A DNA stretch of 64,000 nt. It comes from Aphelidium insulamus (lineage: Eukaryota; Aphelidiomycota; Aphelidea; Aphelidiaceae). Where the stretch lies: positions 62,001 to 126,000 of the forward strand of contig JAZDSV010000013.1 of NCBI GenBank assembly GCA_036784855.1, in the 5' to 3' direction. Shown one piece after another: positions 54,405 to 64,000 of this stretch (positions are counted from its first letter, which is position 1; every line of letters begins with the position of its first letter). The translations under genes and the position numbers were made by a program. Below the pieces are notes generated by a model that worked only from the letters and a program-made list of their open reading frames with translations, was not told the DNA's origin and ran no database searches.

Positions 54405-56189
54405 TTAAGCAGACTTGCCAATGACTTCCACCTTGAAGCCCAGCTGCTTCAACGGCTTCACGTCCAGGATGAGTCGGCCGTCAAAGATGAAGGCCGGCTT
54501 CTTCATGCTTGCGTAGATCTTGGCGTAGTCCAGCGTCTTGAACTCGTCCCACTCAGTGATCAGTACAACGGCATCGGCGTCCTTGGCAGCATCGTACGGG
54601 CTGGACAGCACGCTGACGTGCTTGTCAACTATTGAATAGGTGAGTCAATACATAGTATCCACCAATTCACATGATTCTTACCCTCCGCGGCGTTGGTGCA
54701 GATACCAGGCTCCGTCAAGTCGAGGTAGATCTGGTCCTTGGTCACCTCCGGGTCGTAGATGTTGATGTGAGCGCCCTCCTGGATAAAGAACTTGCACATG
54801 GCAATGGCGGCCGACTCACTACACAAAACAATTAGTACACATGATAAATAAAGCATTGACTTGCCGGGTGTCACCAGTGTTCTTCTTGAAAGCAAAGCCG
54901 TAAAGTGCAATGGTCTTGTTGGTGACAGTGTTGAACAGGCACTTCACAATTCGCTGCGCAAAACGCTGCTTCTGGTAGTCGTTCATCAGCACAACCTGAT
55001 GCCAGTAGCTGGCCACCTCCTTCAGATTCAATTGTTCGCACAGCCACACCAAGTTCAAAATGTCCTTCTGGAAGCAGCTGCCACCAAAGCCTATTAAATC
55101 AGTATTGATGTTGGGTTATGAGAAAAGTGTCAAACTACACATCAATATGACACGTACCCACGCTGGCCTTCAAGAACTTGGCCCCAATGCGAGAGTCACG
55201 GCCCACAGCGTACGACACCTCGTCAATGTCGGCGCCAGTGCACTCACACACGGCACTCAATGCGTTGATACTGGAAATACGCTGAGCCAGCAGCGCATTT
55301 GCAGCCTGATTAAATCAAGTCAGTGAATGTAGATAGAGAACAAGCACATACAAGTTTGGACAGCTCGGACGACCACAGGTTCATGGTGATGATGCGGTCA
55401 CGCGGCACCCAGTGTGCGTAGACATCCACCAACTTTTGCTGTGCAGCGAGACCTTCCGGCGTCTGCAGACAGCCCACCAGCACACGGTCCGGGGTCTTCA
55501 GGTCAGAGATGGCTGTACCCTCGGCCAAAAACTCGGGGTTGGACAGAATGTCGAAACGGATACCGTCGCGCGAGTTGGACTCGAGAATGGCGCGCATGGA
55601 CTCGGCAGTGCGGCACGGCACCGTCGACTTTTCAATAACCACCTTGGACGAGGTAGCCACCTGGGCAATGCGACGAGTTGCCGCCTCCACCCACCTAACA
55701 ATATATATTAGTATAAACAAATACATCTATATGATGCACCCACTTCATGTCGGCGGCCATACCAACACCCATGCCAGACTTCTTGGTGGGCGTGTTGACC
55801 GACACAAAGATCAGCTCGGCGTCCTGGATGGCCTTGTCCACATCGGTGGTGAAGAAAAGGTTCTTGCCACGGCACTGCTTGACCACCTCATCCAGCCCCG
55901 GCTCAAATATGGGCAGCTTGTCCGAGTTCCAGGCGTCAATGCGCGGCTTGGAGATGTCGCAGATGGTCACGCAGATGTCGGGGCACTTTAATGCAATGAT
56001 GGCGCACCTGCATTTTAGGGTAGTTAGTGTGTGCGTATGTCGGTATGATGTGGGTATGTATGTGTGCGTATGGAGTGAGCGCATAAGAGAGAGTGTAAAG
56101 AGTGCATGAGAGAGAAGCGACACCTACGTCGGCCCGCCAACGTAGCCGGCACCAATGCAGCACAATCTGGTTTTAAAGTCGGTGGTCAT
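54405..56189 (-). CDS. UGDH: UDP-glucose 6-dehydrogenase
   Basis: Cytosolic NAD-dependent enzyme making UDP-glucuronate, precursor of UDP-xylose and of glucuronic-acid-bearing glycans. Minus-strand start 56189 ([20 protein letters not shown]) holds the Rossmann GxGxxG. Next come [69 protein letters not shown], the catalytic Cys in [10 protein letters not shown], then [13 protein letters not shown], and the end VIGKSA. Six exons or more, introns about 40-100 nt, several with TA or CA repeats. Length about 470 residues, as in animals and fungi. Genomic neighbours include GT49 and GT47-like transferases that could use its product. Confidence 0.95.
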
Positions 56190-56906
56190 GGATGGCATAG
56201 CTTGTGGGTGTCGCACTGGCTGGCTGGCTTAAGGCAGAGATGGCGGACAAGATGAATGAATGTGTGTTTGTGTTTCTCGCAAACTGCAAACTGCAAACAC
56301 AATCGCGGCCGGCGGCGGAGCTGAAATCTCTTCTCGGGAATGTTTGTGGCGCGCGCGCGCGCGCGTGTCGATCGCATCGATTGCTGGCTTGATGGGTTGC
56401 ACTGTATATGCACGGGAAGATATATGTAGGATGGTGTATGGCGGTTTATGACATTGAGTGGTGCTTAGAACTAGTATTATTTGCATAATAGTACTGCAAA
56501 ACTTCTTGACACGGCACCATCTTGACAGGCTTGATAATGCATGCTTGCAGCGCGAAAAATGCCGCAAATACCCTGCGCATCATCAGATATATATATATAT
56601 ATATATATACAATATACATGTATTGTCGAAGACCATAGAGGTGGTGGCATAATAACAATGTATAGACGTGCACGGATACCTGCCATGCGCAAGGTGAAGA
56701 AAGGGTGATCTGGAATTGGCTACCTTAAAAAGGCATTCCGTATCTACATACGAGACCAGCATATACCAGTATAGCAGAGTAATTCTCCGACTCCCTGCTT
56801 CATGTTGTTGCTTGCTTCAATTACACGGCTCATAATAATAGCTTGTCTTTTCAGGAAAAGTGGGATAATTTCTGTACAGATCATGTCCAGCCAGTATTTT
56901 TACAAT
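56190..56906. other. 717-bp spacer with GC-alternating and (TA)n tracts
   Basis: Contains an alternating GC run (GCGCGCGCGCGCG near 56350-56364), a potential Z-DNA tract, about 160 bp upstream of the UGDH start, and a (TA)n run at 56585-56609. No gene supported. Confidence 0.55.
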
Positions 56907-58184
56907 TCAACTAGGCGGCGGCGCCAGTCTAGAGTCGTTTTTGCCTTCGAAGCTGTATTTCGAGGCGATTGCGTAAAGACGGCGCCAGATCTGAAGCAAT
57001 TCGTTCGCAGAATGCACTTCCGTGTCAATTGGCATGTCGATCAACATTTCAACGGCAGCGGGAAACGCTTCTTCAGCACCGCTGAGAAATGCAAGCAAAT
57101 CTTTTTTCCCCAGAAATGTCCTCGTCAAATGTCCTTTCGTATCAGCTGAGCAACGGTAGTCGCCAAGCGAGTCAAATCGAATCCGATTGACGGTTGTGCC
57201 CTATTCATGGCATAGCCCGCAGTACGCGAACGAACTAATTCGCCGTACTTGGACACCGATCCAAAGTCGATCAGAACAATGACGCCCTGTCCTACCATCA
57301 TATTGCCCGGTTTTATATCACAATGGCCGAGTGAGTGTTGCGCAAATGAGTATATCGCCGAAAAACCACACAATAACGTATTAATCGCAAAGTCGTTCAG
57401 AACATCGAGTGGCGACTCTGGACCGCAAATATCAGCTAAAGAGTCAATGTAATATGGCGAGATGAAACATCCGCGATCATCCGGTAAGTCAATAAAATCA
57501 CAAGGTGGCATCACGCAGGGACCAACGACAGTTGTAGCGATATCGTGTTCCGCACGAACTACAGACTTCGGACCAACTTTAGCACAATAATAATTACCGC
57601 CGCGAATAAATCGATACAACGCAACGTCGTTTTTTCGTGCAAATAATCATACAATTGCGTAACGTGTGCCAATAACGGCGGCAGTTTCGGACTTGATAGC
57701 AGCATTAACCTGTTTCATAAACGAATACGCGGCTGAACGATCCCATCCCATACATTCGGCAATTAGACGCTTGAAGTACAAGTCGGAGCCAATTAGCTTT
57801 TTTTGGCGAGCGAAATATCGATACCAGGTATCAGAGTACGCAACTTTGCCAGATTGCGATCCAGGGCGGCACATTCGTCCTCGGCGACGGACGAAACGGC
57901 AAACTTGGAGCCTATATAGTTGTTTTCAGTCTTCATTATCACAAAGTAACACGGTGCTTACCCCCGTCTGGATGCAGTGCGTTGTATATTGCAAAGCCAT
58001 CCGAGAATTCGCGTTCGCTGCGAAGCGTCTTCCACTGCGACTCGGAGTAACCCATCCACATTGCAGCTATTGCACTGATCGCATCGTCGTCCTTTATTGC
58101 GCTCAGTTCGTTGATCAAGTCGGATGGCGGCGGGTAGACCTTGTTGGCCAGCGCCGCTAAAATTTTGGCTTTCAGGTCGGCCAT
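56907..58184 (-). pseudogene. Broken protein-kinase-like gene
   Basis: From ATG 58184 (MADLKAKILAALANKVYPPP) an 80-residue N-terminal region joins through a GTAAGC..TATAG intron (about 57914-57967) to an open frame that reads into a kinase-like domain. An in-frame TGA at 57647-57649 interrupts it just before the glycine-rich and Lys region (YRFIRGGNYYCAK). Downstream are a catalytic loop HCDIKPGNMM (HRD Arg replaced by Cys) and LIDFGSV (DFG). A second break, a one-base shift after VAQLIRKD near 57130, separates the last ~70 residues. Two lesions and the absence of a splice solution suggest a pseudogene or assembly errors. Family unclear; it resembles stand-alone kinases expanded in some protists and fungi. 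Confidence 0.6.
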
Positions 58185-58386
58185 TTTAGCGATGCTAAAT
58201 GAAAGAGGCGTCACACAAGGCACAATCGATGATGTGATTGGATTGGATTGCGCCCGGAACCATGCTTTTTCAGTCAGTGCGGGACGCTTAGTTGGACCAG
58301 CGTGACCAGCTTATGATGTTCTAACCTACACACGGACATAATCTTGGATATGTAGAACTATTTATCTATGAACGAACAACTGCCAA

Positions 58387-58712
58387 TTATGCGGCAGACT
58401 TTGGCTTGACGGGCGACCACAGCTCCCAGAACGGGTGCGCCAGCCATTCGGCCATCGAAACGCTCTTGACAACAACAGGAGCGCTGCAGTCGGCACCATC
58501 TTGACGGTCCAGATAGTGCACGCTTTGCAGCGCGGGAAACTTTTGTAGATACCGGGCCAGCAGGTCAAAGTGCATGCCCACATCCGACGGTCCGTGCGCA
58601 TCGTCAGACACTGTTATTCTGCCACCGCACTCGATAATCATCTACAATACATTCAGTCAGTCTGCAAACAAAAAAATTAACATGTATATAGAAGTTGATG
58701 ACGTCAGCATCT

Positions 58713-58755
<43 letters not shown>

Positions 58756-59551
58756 CCTTGAGCACATCGGGGAACGGGTAGGCGGTGTCCAGACTCTTTT
58801 TCCACGCTCGCGTGTTCACCTCAAACAAGGCGCCGTACGCGACAGCCGTCCTTATGTTGCGTTCCACGGCGCTGCGCACGCGGGGAGACAGAAGCGTTGC
58901 ATGCGGTCGGAACAGCCTGATCAGGTCAAAGTGGCCAATGACGTGTGGTTGCAGCGCGGTCAGCATGTCAAACTGAGCGTCAAAGTAGGCCAGAAACATC
59001 GGTTCCTCTGCCGGGGCCGCACTGCTGCTACTACTGCTACTACTACTGCTGGCGGTGCTGCTGCTGTTGATGCTGTCCGCGGCAGAGGTGGTGGGTGTAC
59101 TCGATGACGCAGCAGTGCCATTGTAGTAGTGTTCCAGCTCCGTGACCATGTCGACGCTGTAGTCGATGGGCGTGTCGCGCAGATGGTGCACCGACCCGAC
59201 AATAAAGTCCAGCTGGTGTCGGTGCTGCAGCTGGCGCACCCGCTCCGCGTCCCGCCCGTCCCCGAACCACTCCGTCTCCATGCCCACCAGCAGTGTGATG
59301 CTGTGGCGGTACTTGTCACGCAGACGCCGCGCCTCCACCACGTACGCCTCGAACTGGCGGTGCAGCGCCGCGCAGTCGTAGCCGGCCGCCGCCTCCTCCG
59401 GGTACAGGTGGGTGGCGGTGTAGCGCGGCATGTGCTCCGTGAGGCCGTAGACGCGACAGCCGACGCGAATCGCCTCCAGCACCACCGCCTCCAGCTGGCC
59501 GTGCCCGTGCTGGCAGAACTGGCCCGAGTGCGAGTGGAATGAAAAGGGCAT
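58387..59551 (-). CDS. HIS2: Histidinol-phosphatase, HIS2/PHP type
   Basis: Metal-dependent PHP-fold phosphatase of histidine biosynthesis (histidinol phosphate to histidinol). Two exons: 59551-58757 and about 58644-58387, intron with a long (TA)n. N-terminus MPFSFHSHSGQFCQHGHGQL has the HxH metal site. Then VYGLTEHMPRYTATHLYPEE, VGMETEWFGDGRDAERVRQL, DFIVGSVHHLRDTPIDYS, FLAYFDAQFDMLTALQPHVI and GHFDLIRLFRP, with VSDDAHGPSDVG in exon 2. These match yeast HIS2 throughout. A Ser/Thr-rich insertion (SSTPTTSAADSINSSST region) is extra. Its presence argues against an animal genome. Confidence 0.92.
58709..58751. repeat. (TA)n microsatellite in HIS2 intron
   Basis: About 20 TA units within the single HIS2 intron, next to its donor site. 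Confidence 0.85.
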
Positions 59552-59738
59552 GAAGTAGTGAGTCTGTGTGTGTGCGTGTGTGCCGAGGTGCAGTCAAGTG
59601 CACGTGCGGGGAGTGAGGGTAAGCCTTGGCGGGAGAGGCCAATGCAAGGTCTATTTACGGGCGCCGTGGCAACCAGGCACGCAACTGCAATGTACACCAG
59701 GCACACAGCCAGGCAGACACGTGCGCACCCAGCCAGCC

Positions 59739-61413
59739 TCACTGTCCCACCCCCAGTCCGGGCGGGAACGCGTAAACCAGCCGGTTGGGCGTGCTGAACG
59801 ATAAGCCCCGTGACAGCACGCCCCTTGTCGCCTGCGCCTCTGTCACCGACTGTTTCAACCGCCGCACATATGCAGCGCCGGTGTCTGGTGGCGGTGCTGA
59901 TGGTTGCATGGCGGCCGCGTACGCCTGGTACACCGCAGTCACACCGGCCACCAGCGGGCTGGAGAAGGAGGTGCCAGATGATTCTGCTTCCCCGGTCAGC
60001 CACTGACAGCGCGCCTGACGCAACACTGGCGCCGTGGTTCCTGCAGGCAGCATGCTGGCCACGGCTGCTGAGCGCACCCCCTCCCCGGGCGCCTGGACAT
60101 CTGTGCACACACCGCGATTTGAAAACTGTGCCAGGCGGTCGTCGCGCGTGGTGGCCCCCACGGTGATGGCCGTGGATGCCGAAGCCGGCGACACCAAACA
60201 CGCCGAGCGGTCCTCGTTCCCTATATATGCACTGCGTAAGCACATCAATTTGCGATATATGGCCACTCGCCGGCAGCCACCACCACCGGGATGCCCTGTG
60301 CCGATATGGCGTCCACGGCACTATTCAAAGCACGGCTGAACACGCCCGTAGAGCCAAATGAAAGACTACATGGTTATGTACGTAAAGTATACGCACGTAT
60401 AAACGTTCAGTGTGTGAGAGAGAAGATAAGATGCACAGACAGACACAGAGTGACACTCACTTGATTACGCTGCGTCCGTTGGCCTCTGAGCGCTGCTGGA
60501 TGCGGCGCACGGTCCACTCCAGACCGCGCATAATGTCCCCCAGCTGGGCCTGACCGTCGGCGTCTACCACACGCACGCCCACCACTCGAGTGCCACGCGC
60601 CACTCCCAACCTGCCATATGCATGTGTCACAATAATACATGTCTTGGCAGTCTGGCAGCACCCACGAATTGCCGGCTGCTAGTGCCGCCACAAACGTCCC
60701 GTGACCATTCGGGTCTCCATTGGGGCCGGCGGTGTCGGTGCCAACAGCATCAAAACCCAGTTCGGCACGTGTCACACAGTCTGCGAGAGAGTTGCCACCG
60801 GCAAACTCGCGGTGCCACACGGCGATACCCCTGCACAGAGCAGCTACTGTCAGGCTACACAAATTGCTAGAGACCGTTCACTTGCGTGTCCACCACGTAA
60901 ATGGTCACGTTTTCCACGCCGCGCAGCCAAGTGAATGTGCGGTCAAGCGGTTCACGGCGCTGATCAATGCGGTCCAGAGCCTGTGGTTTTTTTGTTGGAC
61001 ATACGCCTGCATGCATGCAGTGCACTGACCCAATTGGCAGGGTCACGCTGTTGCTCTGGACGGAGCTGTGGTGTGGGCATTGAACGCTGTGCTATGCTAA
61101 AGACACCAGCCGTCTCCACCAGGCTGAAATGTTCGTGACACCGCGATGCCAAACACCCACTGTCATTGACGGCGGTGGTGTTGGTGGTATCCAACACCGC
61201 CGTGGACACAATTAGCCCGGCAAGAGTGCCCAGGTCAAACATTTGATGCTGCGTGGAGCTATGGCCGCATGTGGCTGCGGAAGCTGCCAGACAGTTGGCG
61301 GCTTGATTTACATCCGCCGTCGGCCGCAGCAAAGCCACCAGTTGCGCTGCCTGGCAGCAACGAGACACGGGGTACGCAGCCACAAAAGCAGCCAGAATAG
61401 CTGCACGCATCAT
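59739..61413 (-). CDS. Secreted subtilisin-like serine protease (proteinase K type)
   Basis: Start MMRAAILAAFVAAYPVSRCC is a signal peptide. A Cys-containing propeptide-like region follows. The catalytic Asp is in NVTIYVVDTQ joined to GIAVWHREFAGGNSL, the His in GDPNGHGTFVAALAAGNS, the oxyanion Asn in VVVAAGNEDRSACL, and the Ser in SSGTSFSSPLVAGVTAVYQA. PVVVAAG to GNEDR requires a GC..AG intron at 60221-60270. At least five exons, length about 430 residues. Proteinase-K-type subtilases are common extracellular fungal enzymes. The region between 60960 and 61060 is not fully resolved. Confidence 0.85.
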
Positions 61414-61499
61414 TGAGTGAACTTGCTGTGGTCACTGAACGACGCATGCATATCACCGTGACGTGTTGCCACAGCAGCAGTGAGATCGACGACGATAAT

Positions 61500-62261
61500 T
61501 TATTCTACTTGTGAAATCGGCCTGCCATCCGCTCCCATCCACTCGGCAGTGCAGTCAACGTGACCACGCAGACTTTTTACCACAAGATGCAGACCATAGA
61601 TGCCATTCTCATTTGTTTCCTGCTCACGTAGCTTGACCAGTAACACTGTCTGCGTGCGCCACACACGTGTACCATCTTCAGCACCGACTAACGAGTAAGT
61701 GTGGACAGCACGTGACCTGTGACTGTCCTGCCGCCAAAATTCCCTTTTATCTGTGGAATCGCTGTATGCTGCATGCATGGCGAATGAGGGGGAATTGATG
61801 AGGTCGTCCTGGCAATTGCCCGCGATTAGCCCTGGTGAAAACCCAAAAGTTTTGTCCAGCTTCAAAGTGCAGCAACCTGCCAGCGTTATATCGCCAGTCA
61901 CGGCCGCCGTGAGTGCGCGCAATATAAAATCGTCTAGTCCCGCTGACCGTCTCTCCGCATTCTCAAATTCAATCACCCGTCGATGGTAAAAGCCCAGTGG
62001 CATTCCCTCTAATTTGCTGCCGTCAACAAAAGCTTTGTAGTTATCTTGAGCGCTATTCTTCAGGGAAAAGAGTGTCGACCGCCAATCCGTGGCGGTCACC
62101 ATTTGCTCACTTGATTCCCACATATCACCAACATATCGCTCCAATGCCTTTCGATATGTCGTTGCGAATGGTGTATCTTTGAAGGCCAGACCAAATAAAT
62201 TGACAGGCACTGCATGAGCGCCGCTCCACCACAATGCCCACCATACTGCGTATATCATCAT
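61500..62261 (-). CDS. Secreted protein of unknown function
   Basis: A single exon of about 253 residues. MMIYAVWWALWWSGAHAVPV is a Trp-rich signal peptide. The mature part contains LFGLAFKDTPFATTYRKALE, DNYKAFVDGSKLEGMPLGFY, a GDITLAGCCTLKLDKTFGFS block, and a C-terminal beta-rich half with VHTYSLVGAEDGTRVWRTQT, VLLVKLREQ and GHVDCTAEWMGADGRPI. Four Cys could form two disulfides. I do not recognise a family. Divergent from the small gene at 62447. Confidence 0.7.
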   Translation of the reverse strand: MMIYAVWWALWWSGAHAVPVNLFGLAFKDTPFATTYRKALERYVGDMWESSEQMVTATDWRSTLFSLKNSAQDNYKAFVDGSKLEGMPLGFYHRRVIEFENAERRSAGLDDFILRALTAAVTGDITLAGCCTLKLDKTFGFSPGLIAGNCQDDLINSPSFAMHAAYSDSTDKREFWRQDSHRSRAVHTYSLVGAEDGTRVWRTQTVLLVKLREQETNENGIYGLHLVVKSLRGHVDCTAEWMGADGRPISQVE

Positions 62262-62446
62262 GTTTGTATGTATGACTGAAGAAAAAAGGGAAAAAAGCGC
62301 AAAATATTCTTTCGCCGCTGGACGGCCTCTACACCAATAACGTAATGCGCGCAATTGCAAGTTGGCCAATCAAATCATTTGGAAATGTGGCGTTGAAATG
62401 GAAGTGGCCAAATGCCCATCAGAGCAATCTGCAATCGCGCGTGATA
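62262..62446. promoter_or_regulatory. Divergent spacer between two secreted-protein genes
   Basis: 185 bp between opposing starts; AAAGGGAAAAAAGCGC and similar A-rich sequence near 62281-62300. Confidence 0.4.
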
Positions 62447-62813
62447 ATGTTCGCCTCGCCACCGATTGCAGTCTGCCTCGGCGCGCTTGCCGTCGCCGCC
62501 GTAGGGGCACTGCGTATCGAAAGTCCATCGGTCGATCGCGATTCCAAAGGCATGTTTGTGGCGGCTCGTATGTGCCTTCACGGGCAACTCGCTTCAATCA
62601 GTTGATTCGCTCATCGCTTTCCACCTGAAGGTCAGCGGTCACGAACCATTGAAAGTACGTCACGAAGTGCTCGATTCCGATTCCGATGAAACAATAATGA
62701 CCCTCGCCAGTAATTGGGTACCGGTGCTACCCTCGATATCATCCCCACCTGATAAAGCAATATTAAGAAATATTAAGACATATGTATTGAACACACTATG
62801 CAGACATTTCTGA
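62447..62813 (+). CDS. Putative small secreted protein, structure uncertain
   Basis: ATG 62447 opens MFASPPIAVCLGALAVAAVG, a signal-like segment, but this frame stops at 62605. A second frame to 62813 (GHEPLKVRHEVLDSDSDETI and onward) can be joined by a GTGCCT..GTCAG intron (62572-62635) to give about 100 residues. An alternative is a frameshifted relic. No family recognised. Confidence 0.35.
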
Positions 62814-62833
62814 GCAGTAAACACGTGGCGGCG

Positions 62834-63374
62834 TCAATTGCCGGCACCCAGGCCAACCACACGGCCGACAATGTTGTAGCGCCGCCTGAAATACGTTTCC
62901 CAGTCATCGAGCACTTTTCTCTCCTCGCCACTGAGCGCGCCCTCGCTCTCATAGTCCCAGCGCGCGTCTTCTGCCTTCAATGAGCTCTTACCCAGTGCCA
63001 CGGAGGCGTCTCGCCCCGCAAACAGGTTGTACGAGTTGCCCGGGCCGTACATTTCGCGCTTGCCGGACACATCGAACACGGTGCCCTTCACCGCCACGTA
63101 GATGGGCAGCGCTGGGTCGGTGCCGTCGTGTCGCGCCAGCTGCTCCACGGTGATGGGATCATCGCGCGGTGGCAGCAGTGTGGCCGGGTCTGGCACCGCG
63201 AAAGGTCTGGGCGGCAGTGTGATTTGTGCGAGGCACAGATGGCATGAGCACGTACTTGGTGGGTGCATTGGACACCTGGTCCGCAGTGCTGTATGTCACT
63301 GTCATGTGCCGTAAGGCAATTGCACGTGCGATGTATGTCAATAGCAGCAATAGCAGCAGCACTACGACGGCCAA
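62834..63374 (-). CDS. Cytochrome b5-like heme-binding protein (MAPR/DAP1/PGRMC family)
   Basis: MAPR proteins bind heme and support cytochrome P450s and sterol metabolism at the ER. After an intron (about 63198-63246, GTACGTG..CCCAG) the core reads ITVEQLARHDG, PIYVAVKGTVFDVSGKREMY, GPGNSYNLFAGRDASVALGK and VLDDWETYFRRRYNIVGRVV. Tyr residues of the YGPGxxYxxFAGxDAS motif match heme-ligating Tyr of PGRMC1/Dap1. The first exon encodes a membrane anchor (LAVVVLLLLLLLTYIARAIA), but no ATG precedes it in frame: a TAG lies upstream and the nearest in-frame ATG is after the anchor (HMTVTYS). The true start is unresolved. Confidence 0.82.
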
Positions 63375-63504
63375 GGGGAGTGCGGGAATCTATAAGACTT
63401 GCTGAACTGAACTTGACAGTCAATTACGACTTGATTTCGACAACTGTTATTTGGTAGATATACAGGCAGCCAATATATTCAAGCAAATCACACAAAACTT
63501 TATG

Positions 63505-64000
63505 TCACAGCAACTTGTTGGCTTGTCGAGTGGCATTCGCCATTCTGGCGGCGGTGGTGCCCACCTTGGCGTCAATGTCTTGCAGCATACGGTTCTGCAC
63601 GTCCAGTTCATTGCCGATTGCGCGCCCCATCTCCTTCTGCCGCACAATGACGGACATTAGTTGGTCCAGCTGTTCGTCCTGCTCCTGTACCACTTGGTGC
63701 TGTTGGACCAGTAGTTGGGATGTGGGTAGGTCCCGTGTCTGCTCCGTCTCCTCCACGATGGGTATTTGCACGTTGCCGCCGCCGGCACCAAACACTCGAC
63801 GTCTGGACTGTGTTGATGACGGCGCCGAAGTTGCCGTGGATGCTGCGTTATATGACGATGATGCTGGGTAGCCAGCCGTGGATGGGCGACTAGTTCCCGG
63901 CTCACTTCCACCCGGGGATGCAGGCGCAGATATTCCAATGTTGCTTTCTGCGCCACTCAATAGGCGGTTGCGATCAGCAGTTGCCGTGTGCCTGTTTGCC
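63505..64000 (-). CDS. Qc-SNARE, Vam7-like, partial (5' end outside window)
   Basis: The frame runs open to base 64000. The C-terminal SNARE helix QQHQVVQEQDEQLDQLMSVI continues RQKEMGRAIGNELDVQNRML, with a central Gln (layer 0, Qc type), and ends TRQANKLL with no transmembrane segment. That is the architecture of yeast Vam7 (vacuolar fusion) more than syntaxin-6/8/10. A Ser/Thr/Ala/Pro-rich linker precedes it, with the HOPS/vacuole-type NRLLSGAES before that. An N-terminal PX domain is expected beyond the edge. Functionally linked in principle with VPS8 in endolysosomal traffic. Confidence 0.8.
   Translation of the reverse strand, partial: ANRHTATADRNRLLSGAESNIGISAPASPGGSEPGTSRPSTAGYPASSSYNAASTATSAPSSTQSRRRVFGAGGGNVQIPIVEETEQTRDLPTSQLLVQQHQVVQEQDEQLDQLMSVIVRQKEMGRAIGNELDVQNRMLQDIDAKVGTTAARMANATRQANKLL

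Noticed and set aside
57647-57649. TGA reassigned to Trp in this organism
   Set aside because: Other genes in the window end properly at TGA (for example CUL3 and small gene B) and use TGG for conserved Trp. A single anomalous TGA in a gene with a second lesion is better read as damage.
57600-57680. Intron (GTATGA..AAAG) that would remove the kinase stop codon
   Set aside because: It would also delete the glycine-rich and Lys segment that clearly looks like kinase coding sequence.
59558-60321. Genes in the overlapping frames across HIS2 and subtilase
   Set aside because: They are reading-frame shadows; the catalytic motifs of both enzymes lie in the annotated frames.

Overview
This window is nuclear DNA of a gene-dense, intron-bearing eukaryote. 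About 35 protein-coding loci alternate on both strands, usually separated by a few hundred bases or less, and most carry several short introns (roughly 42-125 nt, typically GT..AG, with an unusual number of GC..AG). No CRISPR array, bacterial operon or phage structure is present. The gene set points to an opisthokont, most plausibly an early-diverging (zoosporic-type) fungus. Fungal-style markers are a HIS2-type histidinol-phosphatase, a tail-less Vam7-like SNARE and a proteinase-K-type subtilase. Genes usually kept by lineages with microtubule-based or ciliated cell biology are katanin p80, a WDR62/MAPKBP1-like protein and Spindly. The taxonomic call is inference.

Layout. 1-353: 3' end of an unrecognised gene. 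0.6-10.7 kb (+): SNAPc4-like Myb factor, VPS8 (CORVET) and cullin-3. 10.9-13.0 kb (-): katanin p80. 13.2-16.5 kb: mitochondrial-type TrpRS flanked by two near-identical copies of a previously unlisted ~105-residue gene on the opposite strand. 16.5-24.9 kb: UBAC2-like rhomboid, POP1 (RNase P/MRP), mitoribosomal bS16m and bL19m, MPP10 (U3 snoRNP) and SYF2 (spliceosome). 25.4-27.6 kb: intronless ankyrin-repeat protein. 27.6-33.4 kb: divergent pair Spindly / WDR62-like. 33.5-38.0 kb (-): two tandem GT49 (B4GAT1/LARGE-type) glycosyltransferases with a small MITE between them. 38.1-47.6 kb: XPA, two paralogous small secreted proteins, dolichol kinase, a C78-family (ZUP1/UFSP) peptidase and an exostosin/GT47-like glycosyltransferase. 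48.2-54.2 kb (+): three tandem LIM-domain proteins. 54.4-64 kb (-, mostly): UDP-glucose dehydrogenase, a broken protein-kinase-like gene, histidinol-phosphatase, subtilase, an unknown secreted protein, a membrane-associated progesterone-receptor/cytochrome-b5-like protein and a Qc-SNARE running off the edge.

How genes work together. RNA biology (SNAPc4, POP1, MPP10, SYF2), mitochondrial translation (TrpRS, bS16m, bL19m), endolysosomal tethering and fusion (VPS8 and the Vam7-like SNARE), spindle and microtubule control (katanin p80, Spindly, WDR62) and secretory glycosylation (two GT49, GT47-like, dolichol kinase, UGDH) are each represented more than once. Whether this is more than chance clustering cannot be decided from sequence alone. 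Several divergent pairs share extremely short promoters, only 36 bp between the POP1 and bS16m start codons.

Splice sites were placed by hand from reading frame, consensus and family alignment. Gene spans are firmer than individual exon edges.
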